DNA of 64,000 bases from contig NZ_LGJH01000161.1 in NCBI RefSeq assembly GCF_001298105.1, positions 104,726 to 168,725 on the forward strand, given 5' to 3'. Positions 27,103 to 35,117 of this stretch are shown here, one piece after another (position 1 is the first letter of the stretch; each line of letters opens with the position of its first letter). Origin of the DNA: Novosphingobium sp. ST904 (GTDB taxonomy: Bacteria; Pseudomonadota; Alphaproteobacteria; Sphingomonadales; Sphingomonadaceae). The position numbers and the translations under genes were made by a program. The notes beneath the pieces are model-generated. The model saw nothing but the letters and a program-made list of their open reading frames with translations. It had not been told where the DNA came from and did no database searches.

Positions 27103-28202
27103 TCAGGCCTGGACGAACAGGTCCTCGTAGACACGCGGCTGGCTGCGCAGGAACTGCGGCGCCGCCTTGACCTTCGCGCCGAGCGCGGCGGCTGCGTGCC
27201 AGGGCCAGCGGGGATCGTAGAGCACGGTGCGGGCAAGGCCGATCATGTCCGCCTCCCCGGTGGCGACGATGGCCTCGGCCTGCTCGGGCTCGGTGATGAG
27301 CCCCACGGCGATCACCGGCATCGAGACCGCTTCCCTGACCTTGCGCGCGAGCGGAACCTGGTAGTTCGGGCCGACGGGGATCTTCTGTCAGGCGTCGAGG
27401 CCGCCGCTGGAGACGTGATAGGCCGCGCAGCCGCGTGCCTCCAGCGCCTTGGCGAAAGCGATGCTCTGTTCGACGTCCCAGCCGCCTTCCACCCAGTCGG
27501 TACCGGAGACGCGCATCGTCACCGGCTTGTCGGCAGGGAATGCGGCGCGCACGGCGTCGTAGACCTCCAGCGGGAAGCGCATGCGGTTCTCCAGGCTGCC
27601 GCCATATTCGTCCTCGCGCCTGTTCGAGAGCGGCGAGAGGAACTGGTGGAGCAGGTAGCCGTGGGCGCCGTGGATCTGGATCGCATCGATGCCGAGCCGG
27701 TCGGCACGGCGGGCGGCATCGGCGAAGGCTTCGCGGATGCGGTCGAGACCGGCCTTGTCGAGCGCTCGGGCGGGTTCTCATGGCCGAGGAAGGGAAGGTC
27801 GGAGGCTGATACCGTCTGCCAGCCGTTTTCGGCGTCAGGAGCGATCTGGGCGCCGCCGTCCCAGGGCTTGGCGGTGCTGGCCTTGCGACCGGCATGGGCA
27901 AGCTGGATAGCGATCGGCATGTCGGACCAGCGACGCACGCTTGCGAGGACCGTGCCCATCGCCTCCTCGGTGGCATCGTCCCACAGGCCGACATCGGCAT
28001 AGGAGATGCGGCCCTCGGGGCTGACGGCGGTGGCCTCGATCGTGAGGATGCCGGCGCCGGACTGGGCGAGGTTGCCGAGATGGATCGTGTGCCAGTCGGT
28101 CATCCGGCCGTCCTCGGCGGAATACTGGCACATCGGGGCGATGACGATGCGGTTGTCGAGAGTGAGGTTGCCGATGGTGATCGGCTCGAACAGCTTGGCC
28201 AT
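27103..28202 (-). pseudogene. NADH:flavin oxidoreductase (old yellow enzyme, YqjM-like), frameshift plus in-frame stop
   Basis: This FMN enzyme family reduces activated C=C bonds. The N-terminal part, ITIGNLTLDNRIVIAPMCQY with SAEDG, the substrate-binding IQLAHAGRKAS, IDAIQIHGAHGYLLHQFLSP, NRREDEYGGSLENR, and the FMN loops VIAVGLITEPEQ and MIGLARTVLYDPRWP are all recognisable. There are two lesions: a frameshift near 27770 (after GHENPPE; one added G restores ALDKAGLDRIREAF) and an in-frame TGA at 27388-27390 between SSGGLDA and QKIPVGPNYQVPLA. With both repaired it has 366 residues, full family length. Given the many base errors in this sequence the gene may be intact in the organism, but the stop makes it the best pseudogene candidate. 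Confidence 0.8.
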
Positions 28203-28301
28203 GAAAGTCCTTCTGGTCACGTCGTCGCGGGGGGGAGGGCGCCGGGAGAAGGGCGCGCGGGAGCGACCGGGCGAACGTGGGGTCGCGCGGGAAAATGAAA
28301 A

Positions 28302-28328
28302 GGGCCCCGCCGCGTTAACGGGGAGCCC
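28302..28328 (-). terminator. Terminator of hemA
   Basis: Read on the minus strand, GGGCTCCCCG pairs with CGGGGCCC (two-base bulge, 9-base loop) and is followed by TTTTCATTTT. It lies about 45 bases after the hemA stop. Confidence 0.7.
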
Positions 28329-28372
28329 ATTTCGAAAGAAAATATTGCAACCGCGAAAGCGCGCGGCGCCGT

Positions 28373-29587
28373 TCAGGCGGCGAGGCGCATTTCCATGCGT
28401 TCCCAGATCTCCACGAGAGCCTCGGTGAGGTTCCGCATCATCTCTTCGGTATGGGCCGGGCCGGGCGTGAAGCGCAGGCGTTCGGTGCCGCGCGGCACGG
28501 TCGGGAAATTGATCGGCTGCACATAGGCGCCGTATTCGGCGAGCAGGATGTCGCTGATCTTCTTGGCCTTCACCGGATCGCCGACCATCAGGGGCACGAT
28601 GTGGGTCGTGGAGTCCATGACCGGCAGGCCCGCGTCGCGGAACATCTGCTTCATCATGGAGGCCGAGCGCTGCTGACCCTCACGCTCGGCGCTGGAGCTC
28701 TTGAGGTGTTTCACCGAGGCGAGCACGCCTGCCACCAGCACCGGCGAAAGCGAGGTGGTGAAGATGAAGCCCGGCGCATAGGAACGGATGCAGTCGATGA
28801 TCTTCTGGTCGGCGGCGATATAGCCGCCCATCACGCCGAAAGCCTTGCCCAGCGTACCTTCGATGATGTCGATGCGGTGGGCCGCCTCGTCACGATCGGT
28901 GATACCGCCGCCGCGCGGGCCGTACATGCCCACCGCGTGGACTTCGTCGATGTAGGTGAGGGCGTTGTACTTTTCGGCGAGGTCGCAGATCGCGTGGATC
29001 GGCGCGACGTCTCCGTCCATCGAATAGACCGACTCGAAGGCGACCAGCTTGGGCAGCGCGGGATCGGTGGCGGCCAGCAGTTCCTCGAGGTGTTCGAGGT
29101 CGTTGTGGCGCCAGACCCGCTTTTCGCAGCCCGAATTGCGGATGCCGGCGATCATCGAGGCGTGGTTGAGCTCGTCCGAGAAGATCACGCAGCCCGGCAG
29201 GAGCTTGGCAAGCGTGGAGAGCGTCGCATCGTTCGAGACATAGCCCGACGTGAACAGCAGCGCGCCTTCCTTGCCGTGCAGGTCGGCAAGTTCGCTTTCG
29301 AGTTCAATGTGATAGTGGGTATTGCCGCCGATGTTGCGCGTGCCGCCGGAGCCGGCGCCGACATCGTGCAGCGCTTCTTCCATGGCCTCGATCACCTTGG
29401 GGTGCTGGCCCATCGCAAGATAGTCGTTCGAGCACCAGACGGTGATGGGCTTCGGGCCGTTGTGGCCGGCGAAGCATCGTGCGTTCGGGTAAGCGCCCTT
29501 GTTGCGCAGGATGTCGATGAAGACACGGTAGCGACCTTCCGAATGGAGCCGCTCGATTGCCTGATCGAAGATGTGTTCGTAGTTCAC
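28373..29587 (-). CDS. hemA: 5-aminolevulinate synthase
   Basis: The enzyme condenses glycine and succinyl-CoA to 5-aminolevulinate, the alphaproteobacterial (Shemin) entry to heme. The PLP Lys is in EGTLGKAFGVMGGYIA. Also seen are PITVWCSNDYLAMGQHPKVI, GSGGTRNIGGNTHYH, TYIDEVHAVGMYGPRGGGI and ERLRFTPGPAH. The 404-residue frame is intact and starts at GTG 29587 (MNYEHIFDQAIERLHSEGRY, the standard N-terminus). Succinyl-CoA made by the methylmalonyl-CoA operon at 49-58 kb would feed this step, although the two loci are not linked. A terminator follows. Confidence 0.97.
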   Translation of the reverse strand: MNYEHIFDQAIERLHSEGRYRVFIDILRNKGAYPNARCFAGHNGPKPITVWCSNDYLAMGQHPKVIEAMEEALHDVGAGSGGTRNIGGNTHYHIELESELADLHGKEGALLFTSGYVSNDATLSTLAKLLPGCVIFSDELNHASMIAGIRNSGCEKRVWRHNDLEHLEELLAATDPALPKLVAFESVYSMDGDVAPIHAICDLAEKYNALTYIDEVHAVGMYGPRGGGITDRDEAAHRIDIIEGTLGKAFGVMGGYIAADQKIIDCIRSYAPGFIFTTSLSPVLVAGVLASVKHLKSSSAEREGQQRSASMMKQMFRDAGLPVMDSTTHIVPLMVGDPVKAKKISDILLAEYGAYVQPINFPTVPRGTERLRFTPGPAHTEEMMRNLTEALVEIWERMEMRLAA

Positions 29588-29682
29588 CTAGGCTCTATCC
29601 TGCGTTCGCCTTGAAAGGGCTTTTACCCGTTGATGCGGGCAAATACATGATCGTTCCGGACATGACCAGTCGCTTGTCCTGC

Positions 29683-30507
29683 TCACCGTGATCGATCTTT
29701 CGTGAAACCTCTGAGCGCGCCGGGGACCGGGCCGGGATCGTGGCCGGGAACGATGAACATCGCGGGAGCGGCATGCTTGAGCGCGTTTATGGTCTTGAGC
29801 CAGGACACGATCCGCACCCGTTCGTCCACGTCGCCGACGGTGGAGAAGGTGCGCGCAGGCGGCCGGGCGTCCACCCAGTTCTCGTTGATCGTGGCGACGT
29901 CTCCGGTGAACAGGTACTCGCGCCCGTTTTCGAGGCGGGCGTAGACCATCATCGCGCGGTTCGGCAGCCCCTTGAGCGGGATGGCCACCACGCCGTGCGC
30001 CACGGCGTGCGGCTCGCCGTCGGAAAAGTCGGGCAAGGGGCGGGCGCCGGGCGATACCAGCGCGCGGTTGCCGCGGTGGAGCAGGTGGTCGAGCAGGACG
30101 AGCCGGAGGCCGGCCGCTTCCACATGCCGGTCGATCCGGGCCTGGGCGGCGGTGTCATAGTCCTGGAGGTGGCGTTCCTCGGCCCCTGCGGGCGTGGTGC
30201 CCGCGTCGATCATGATAGGCCCGGAATCCGGCACCGTCAGTTCGAAGGCGCGAACCGAAAGGCGGATCGGCCGCAGGCCGCCACCGGCGGCGATCTGGTT
30301 GTGAAGGACCGAGCGATAGCCGATCAGTTCCTCGTGCAGATGGGTCGGGCCGTCTCCGGGGATCTCATCGGCCAACTGGCGCAGTTTCCCGATGGTCAGC
30401 GGCAGCGGCTTGGCGCCGGGTGCGCTGGCATCGAACTGGAACCAGTAAAGCGGCACCCCGACGAGCAGAAGCACGACGAGCAGAAACAGATTCAATCGCG
30501 GCGTCAA
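29683..30507 (-). CDS. Metallo-beta-lactamase-fold-like protein with degenerate metal motif
   Basis: The protein has 274 residues. An N-terminal hydrophobic segment (LFLLVVLLLVGVPLYWF) anchors it in, or exports it across, the membrane. The body has the beta-lactamase-fold pattern: GPIMIDAGTTPAG, a strand at AAGLRLVLLDHLL, then REYLFTGDVATINENW and FIVPGHDPGP near the end. The usual HxHxDH zinc motif after the LVLL strand is not present; the sequence there reads DHLLHRGN. Either metal binding is lost or paired base errors hide it. It overlaps murI by 4 bases (ATGA) and is probably co-transcribed with it. Confidence 0.6.
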   Translation of the reverse strand: MTPRLNLFLLVVLLLVGVPLYWFQFDASAPGAKPLPLTIGKLRQLADEIPGDGPTHLHEELIGYRSVLHNQIAAGGGLRPIRLSVRAFELTVPDSGPIMIDAGTTPAGAEERHLQDYDTAAQARIDRHVEAAGLRLVLLDHLLHRGNRALVSPGARPLPDFSDGEPHAVAHGVVAIPLKGLPNRAMMVYARLENGREYLFTGDVATINENWVDARPPARTFSTVGDVDERVRIVSWLKTINALKHAAPAMFIVPGHDPGPVPGALRGFTKDRSR

Positions 30508-31313
30508 AACCTTCCGCCCCCCAGCAGACCGTAGCGTGCCAGCGCTTCGCCGTACGCTCCGGGAAATTCCCCTGGCCCGGTGAATAGCGCGCGGTCGGGT
30601 TCCTGGCGAGCGTATTCCTGGCCTTGCGTGAGACGCTCGATCTGCCGGGCGATTCCTTCCGCGCCATGAACGAAGCGCACCTGCGGCCCGAAGGCTTCGG
30701 CGAGTTCCTCTTCCAGCAGGGGAAAATGCGTGCAGGCCAGGACGAGCGTGTCGATATCGGCGCCGCCGGGCATGGCGCGAAGGGCTTCCGCGGCGCGCAG
30801 GATGGCGGTGCGGTCAACCGGCTCGCCGCGCAGCTTCGCTTCGGCCGCTTCGACCAGGCCGGGGCCGCCGTAGCGCAGCAATTGCTTGTCGGCGGCGAAC
30901 TCTTCCTCGAGCCGGTCCACATAGGCCTGCCGCACGGTGGCCTTCGTTCCCAGCAGGCCGATCACGCCGGTCCGCGTCATGGCGGCGGCGGGCTTGATCG
31001 CCGGAACCGTGCCGACGATGGGCACTTCGAGAACCTCGCGCACCATGCCGAGAGCGATCGTCGAGGCGGTGTTGCAGGCGATGCAGACGAGGCGCGGCGC
31101 GAACCGCTCGGTCATGCGGCCCAGCAGCCCGGCAACCCGCGCGGTGATCTGCGCCTCGGTCTTGGTGCCGTAGGGAAGGCCGGCCATGTCGGCGGCGTAG
31201 ATCACGGGCGCCTGAGGCAGGATCTTGCGCAGCTCGCCGAGCACGGTGAGCCCGCCCACGCCCGAATCGAACAGCAGGATCGGCGCGCCGGGTGGGGGCC
31301 CGGCGTCAGCCAT
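30504..31313 (-). CDS. murI: Glutamate racemase
   Basis: The enzyme makes D-glutamate for peptidoglycan. Both catalytic cysteines are present, in LVCIACNTASTIAL and LVLACTHFPLLEEEL. The N-terminus has LLFDSGVGGLTVLGELRK and VIYAADMAGLPYGTK. The intact frame gives 269 residues from ATG 31313 (MADAGPPPGAPILLF); an ATG 30 bases upstream is possible. Its stop overlaps the start of the metallo-beta-lactamase-like gene. It diverges from plsY across about 160 bases that must hold both promoters. Confidence 0.95.
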   Translation of the reverse strand: MADAGPPPGAPILLFDSGVGGLTVLGELRKILPQAPVIYAADMAGLPYGTKTEAQITARVAGLLGRMTERFAPRLVCIACNTASTIALGMVREVLEVPIVGTVPAIKPAAAMTRTGVIGLLGTKATVRQAYVDRLEEEFAADKQLLRYGGPGLVEAAEAKLRGEPVDRTAILRAAEALRAMPGGADIDTLVLACTHFPLLEEELAEAFGPQVRFVHGAEGIARQIERLTQGQEYARQEPDRALFTGPGEFPGAYGEALARYGLLGGGRF

Positions 31314-31470
31314 TGCGGGAAGGCGGCGCGGAGCGCGACGCACTGGTATGTTCGGAAGACATCGTTTTTTCCTGGACCTTGCACCCTGTTAATCGCGGAA
31401 CGGCCCAAAGAGCAATGTTCATTGCTGCAAGTCCCTTCGCCATTTCCGCGCAAGTCGCTAAGAGACGCGC

Positions 31471-32055
31471 ATGGAATGGATTCTCGCCCTCGTCTTGGGT
31501 TACGCTCTCGGTTCGGTGCCCTTCGGCCTGCTCATCACTCGCATCGCGCGCCGGCGATCTACGCTCGATCGGCTCCGGGAATATCGGCGCCACCAAGTGC
31601 TGCGCACGGGGCGCAAGGGGCTTGCCGCCGCCACTCTCCTGCTCGACCTGCTGAAAGGCCTCGCCGCCGTGCTGATCGCGGCGCATTTCCTGCCGGAATG
31701 GACCTGGCTTGCGGCGCTCGGCGCCTTTATCGGACACTGCTTCCCGGTCTGGCTGCGTTTCCGGGGCGGCAAGGGCGTGGCGACCACGGCAGGCATCGCC
31801 TTCGGGCTCGCCTGGCCGGTGGGGCTGGCCTATGCCCTGACATGGATCGGCCTGCTGCTGACCGTGCGCATCTCCTCGGTGGCGGGCATGACGGCAGCGG
31901 TGGTCGCGCCCATCGCCGCGCTCGCGCTGGGGCATGGAGAGGCTTCTGCCGTGCTCGCGGTGATCGCGGCGGTGGTGCTGTTCCAACACCGTGAGAATAT
32001 CGCCCGGCTTCGCGCGGGCACCGAGCCGAAGATCGGGAGCGGCAAGAAGCCGTGA
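31471..32055 (+). CDS. plsY: Glycerol-3-phosphate acyltransferase PlsY, with two compensating indels
   Basis: This inner-membrane enzyme acylates glycerol 3-phosphate from acyl-phosphate to start phospholipid synthesis. Typical stretches are LGYALGSVPFGLLITRIA, GRKGLAAATLLLDLLKG and FRGGKGVATTAGIAFG. Between about 31545 and 31597 the frame is displaced: the hallmark GDLRSIGSGNIGAT is readable only in another frame. Two missing bases near 31548 and one near 31596 would explain this, and together they keep the ORF open at normal length (195 residues once corrected). As written, the active-site loop would be scrambled. The stop overlaps dprA by 4 bases. Confidence 0.9.
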   Translation: MEWILALVLGYALGSVPFGLLITRIARRRSTLDRLREYRRHQVLRTGRKGLAAATLLLDLLKGLAAVLIAAHFLPEWTWLAALGAFIGHCFPVWLRFRGGKGVATTAGIAFGLAWPVGLAYALTWIGLLLTVRISSVAGMTAAVVAPIAALALGHGEASAVLAVIAAVVLFQHRENIARLRAGTEPKIGSGKKP

Positions 32056-33205
32056 GCGAGGCCGGGGGGCAGGCTCGGGGGGAGCAAGGGCAAACGCTTT
32101 CGCAGGAGGAAGCCTTCGCGCGCATCCGGCTGCTGCGTTCCCCCAATGTCGGCCCGGTCACTTACATGCAGTTGATGGGCCGCTTCGGCGGCGCCCGGGC
32201 GGCGATAGAGGCGTTGCCGGGGCTCGCGGGGAGGGCGGGCAAGCTTACCAGGCCGCTCCGGAGCGCGCCGTCCACGCCGAGATCGCGCAAGTCCGCAAGG
32301 CCGGCGCGCGGTACCTGTTTCACGATTCGCCCGACTATCCGGCGCTGCTCACCCATTCCGAAGGCGCGCCGCCTATCCTCACCCTTCGCGGCGACAGTGC
32401 CATGCTGTCACGCCCGTGCATCGCGGTGGTGGGCGCGCGCAACGCTTCGGCAGGTGCCGTGCGCATCGCGCGGGATTTCGCGCATGGACTGGCGGAGGCC
32501 GGTTTCACGGTCGTCTCCGGACTGGCGCGTGGAATAGACGGCGCGGCGCACGAGGGTTCTCTCGCGTCGGGGGCGCCGGGCGGAACGGTGGGCGTGATCG
32601 CCAGCGGCATCGACATCGCCTATCCCCCGCAACATGCCGCCTTGCAGGAACGGGTCGCCCGCGAAGGCGTGCTGCTGGCTGAGCAGCCGCCCGGAACCGA
32701 ACCGCTGGCCCGCCATTTCCCGACCCGCAACCGCATCATCGCCGGGCTTGCTGCCGGAACGCTGGTGGTGGAGGCCGCGCCGAAATCCGGTTCGCTCATC
32801 ACCGCAAGGCTGGCGGGCGAGATGGGCCGGGAAGTCATGGCCGTTCCCGGATCGCCGCTCGATCCGCGTTCCCATGGCTGCAACCAGCTCATCCGTGACG
32901 GCGCGATGCTCGTGCAGTCGGTGGAGGATGTGATCGAGCTGTTGTCGGGCTTCGACGGCTTGCCGCGCAGCAGCTTCCGCGAAGTCTCGGCAGCATGGCA
33001 TGCCGTTTCCGACGTGGATCTCGGCGCCCCGCCGGCCGATCTGGACGGGGATATCGAGAACCTTCTGACAACCGCTCCGGTGACGGTGGACGAACTGATC
33101 CGGCAATCGGGCGCCGGCGCGGCTTCGGTCCAGCTGGCCTTGCTGGAACTCGAGATCGGCGGCCGCCTGCTGCGCCATGCTGACGGAAGGGTCAGCCTCG
33201 GGTAA
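32052..33205 (+). CDS. dprA: DNA-processing protein DprA, one apparent frameshift
   Basis: DprA binds single-stranded DNA and loads RecA during natural transformation. The Rossmann-like core is clear: PCIAVVGARNASAGAVRIAR, TVVSGLARGIDGAAHEGSLA, GTVGVIASGIDIAYPP, RNRIIAGLAAGTLVVEAAPK and SGSLITARLAGEMGREV. A winged-helix domain with TTAPVTVDELIRQSGAG is at the C-terminus. The first 60 residues (MSEAGGQARGEQGQTLSQEE) are in another frame; the break is near 32240, and one added base gives GEGGQAYQAAPERAVHAEIA and 384 residues. GTG 32052 overlaps the plsY stop (GTGA). Confidence 0.92.
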
Positions 33206-33218
33206 AGGGCGCGGTCGC

Positions 33219-34190
33219 TCAGGGCGCCCAGCGGTTTTCGCGAATCCAGCGGTTGTAGAGCAGCTTCGTGCCCCGGGTGACGGGGAGGCCGGCATGTTCG
33301 GTGAGGGTATCGAGGCTGCGGTCCGGCAGCGCATTGCGGAACAGCACGGCGTCGCCGACACGGCCTTTCAATTGCAGGCCGGTCTTGAGGAAGGCGGTCT
33401 CTCCGCCTTCATAGGCGTCGTTCAGCCAGACCAGCACGGTGGTGACGCGCTGGTTGGGGGAGGCTTGCACGAAATCGTAATGCGGTCGGTATTGCTGGCC
33501 ATCGCGGTAGCGCAGCACTTGCGCCGCTTCGCCGTTCTCTGGAGGGAGCCCGGCAAGCGCGGCGATGCGGCGGTTCAGGGCATGGATCGCAGGGTCTTCG
33601 AGCAGCCAGTGCAGGACCGAGCCATCGGAAGAGCGGATCGGGTCCCGCACCAGCTCGCGTTGCCGATTGTAGACCATGGAGGGCTGGAAGCTGCTGGACG
33701 CCAGGGCGCTGACGTAATCACATTCTTCCCGTGTGAAGAGCTTCCGGAATACCTGCACGAACGGGGCGGAGCTCGCCTGTTCCGCTATGGCTTGCCCAAC
33801 CGGGTTACCCTCCGCGTCGAGCTTCATGGAGCCGATCAGGTCCAGTGCCTTGCGGCGGGGCGCGATCTTCGTTGCCTCGAGCCGGAGCCGGGCAAGGGCG
33901 GCCTGCCAGTCCCTGCGCCCGGCCACGCCGTTCGCCAGGAGATTGGTCGCGAAAACATGGGCATCCGCATCGCCGCGCAGGGAGGCAAGTTCGAAGAGGC
34001 GCCGGGCATCGACGGGATCCTGCTCGATATCGCCGCCCCAGCGCATGATCCCCAGCGTGTATATCGCGCGTGCCAGCCCTCCGACGGCAAGGCGCTGGAT
34101 GATCGTCAGGCCTTCGGTCTTGCGGCCTTGCGTGAACAGGGCGATGCCGTGATCCAGTTCCGTCTGTGCCATGGTGTCGGTATTCTGCAT
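33219..34190 (-). CDS. 2-oxoglutarate/Fe(II) dioxygenase, prolyl 4-hydroxylase-like, with Sel1-like N-terminus
   Basis: This 323-residue protein joins two parts. Residues 1 to about 130 are helical repeats like Sel1/TPR (GGLARAIYTLGIMRWGGDIE, DARRLFELASLRGDADAH). The C-terminal half is a prolyl-4-hydroxylase-type jelly roll with the Fe ligands in YRPHYDFV (HxD) and EHAGLPVTRG (His), and the 2-oxoglutarate-binding Lys in GTKLLYNRWIRENRW. The hydroxylation target is unknown; protein prolines are possible given the family. The frame is intact. ATG 34190 or 34172 is the start. The gene converges on dprA. Confidence 0.85.
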   Translation of the reverse strand: MQNTDTMAQTELDHGIALFTQGRKTEGLTIIQRLAVGGLARAIYTLGIMRWGGDIEQDPVDARRLFELASLRGDADAHVFATNLLANGVAGRRDWQAALARLRLEATKIAPRRKALDLIGSMKLDAEGNPVGQAIAEQASSAPFVQVFRKLFTREECDYVSALASSSFQPSMVYNRQRELVRDPIRSSDGSVLHWLLEDPAIHALNRRIAALAGLPPENGEAAQVLRYRDGQQYRPHYDFVQASPNQRVTTVLVWLNDAYEGGETAFLKTGLQLKGRVGDAVLFRNALPDRSLDTLTEHAGLPVTRGTKLLYNRWIRENRWAP

Positions 34191-34356
34191 GGCGCCGGTA
34201 TGGCAAACTTGCGAAAAGCCTGCCAGTGGCCCTGATTATGCAAAAGCGCTGTCGCGGCGGCGGCAGTATCGCGTCACGGCTATTGCGCCGCGAAGCAGTA
34301 TCGGTAACGCGTTGATGCTATTGGGCTGCGGATCAGGAATGGGGGAGCACGCGCGA

Positions 34357-34986
34357 ATGAAGATCACCTTTGGAGACATCACGGGAGAGGCCTTCGCCAT
34401 CCTGCGGGAGCATAAGGCACTGATCATCCCGCTGGTGGCGGCAATGACGGCGGGGTTTGCCGTGATGGACCTCGTTTCCGACAAGCTCGGCAACTTCAGC
34501 GGCATCATTTCGAGCGTTTTCGTCCAGTATATCTTCCTTGAGCAAGTGCTTTCCGTGCGTTCGGAGCGGCGGCGGTTCGGATCGATGCTCGGCGCCAGTA
34601 TGCTGGCGGGGCTGGGTATCATCGTCGGTCTGGTTTTCCTCGTGCTGCCGGGATTGTTCGTTGCCGTGCGGTGGGTGCTGGCGCCGGCCTATGTGGTGAC
34701 CGAAGGGCAGCGGGCTTCGGAATCGCTGTCGTCGAGCTGGGATGCGACACGGGAAAACTGGCTTCCGCTGATGCTCGTCTATCTGGTCCTGGCGGTGCCT
34801 TCGCTGGTCATTCTGGTGGGCATCGGCTTCTCGCTCGGATTTTCTGGAGCGACGCCGGGCTGGGTCGAGACAGTGCTGCTCAACCTGATGGTTACCGTGT
34901 TCACGGTAGGCAACTGGGCCGTCGTGGCGGCAGCCTTCCGCCTGCTGGGCGAGCGCCGCGACGATCTGGAATCGCTTTTCGCCTGA
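34357..34986 (+). CDS. Hypothetical multi-pass membrane protein (YciC-like)
   Basis: The protein has 209 residues with about five to six membrane helices, for example LIIPLVAAMTAGFAVMDLV, MLAGLGIIVGLVFLVLPGLF and LMLVYLVLAVPSLVILVGIG. A cytoplasmic start reads MKITFGDITGEAFAILREHK. The motif VRWVLAPAYVVTEGQRASES before the SSSWDATRENW segment is typical of YciC/glycerophosphodiesterase-membrane-domain-like proteins. ATG 34357 was chosen, with GGGGGAG about 9 bases upstream; ATG 34339 is an alternative. It stands alone between the dioxygenase and topA. Function unknown. Confidence 0.75.
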   Translation: MKITFGDITGEAFAILREHKALIIPLVAAMTAGFAVMDLVSDKLGNFSGIISSVFVQYIFLEQVLSVRSERRRFGSMLGASMLAGLGIIVGLVFLVLPGLFVAVRWVLAPAYVVTEGQRASESLSSSWDATRENWLPLMLVYLVLAVPSLVILVGIGFSLGFSGATPGWVETVLLNLMVTVFTVGNWAVVAAAFRLLGERRDDLESLFA

Positions 34987-35117
34987 ACCGGGCGGAATGT
35001 CGGGCGCCGTATCTCGGCGCTTGACGAAGCCCTCAATCGCTTCCCACCCTATGCGTACACGTATATGCGCACGCGTAAGGGCGCATTGGCGCTTAGGGGC
35101 ACACAGAGTCTAAAAGT

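Noticed and set aside
27388..27390. Selenocysteine at the in-frame TGA of the old yellow enzyme
   Set aside because: The family has no Cys or Sec at this position and no SECIS-like hairpin follows; a base error or pseudogene is simpler.
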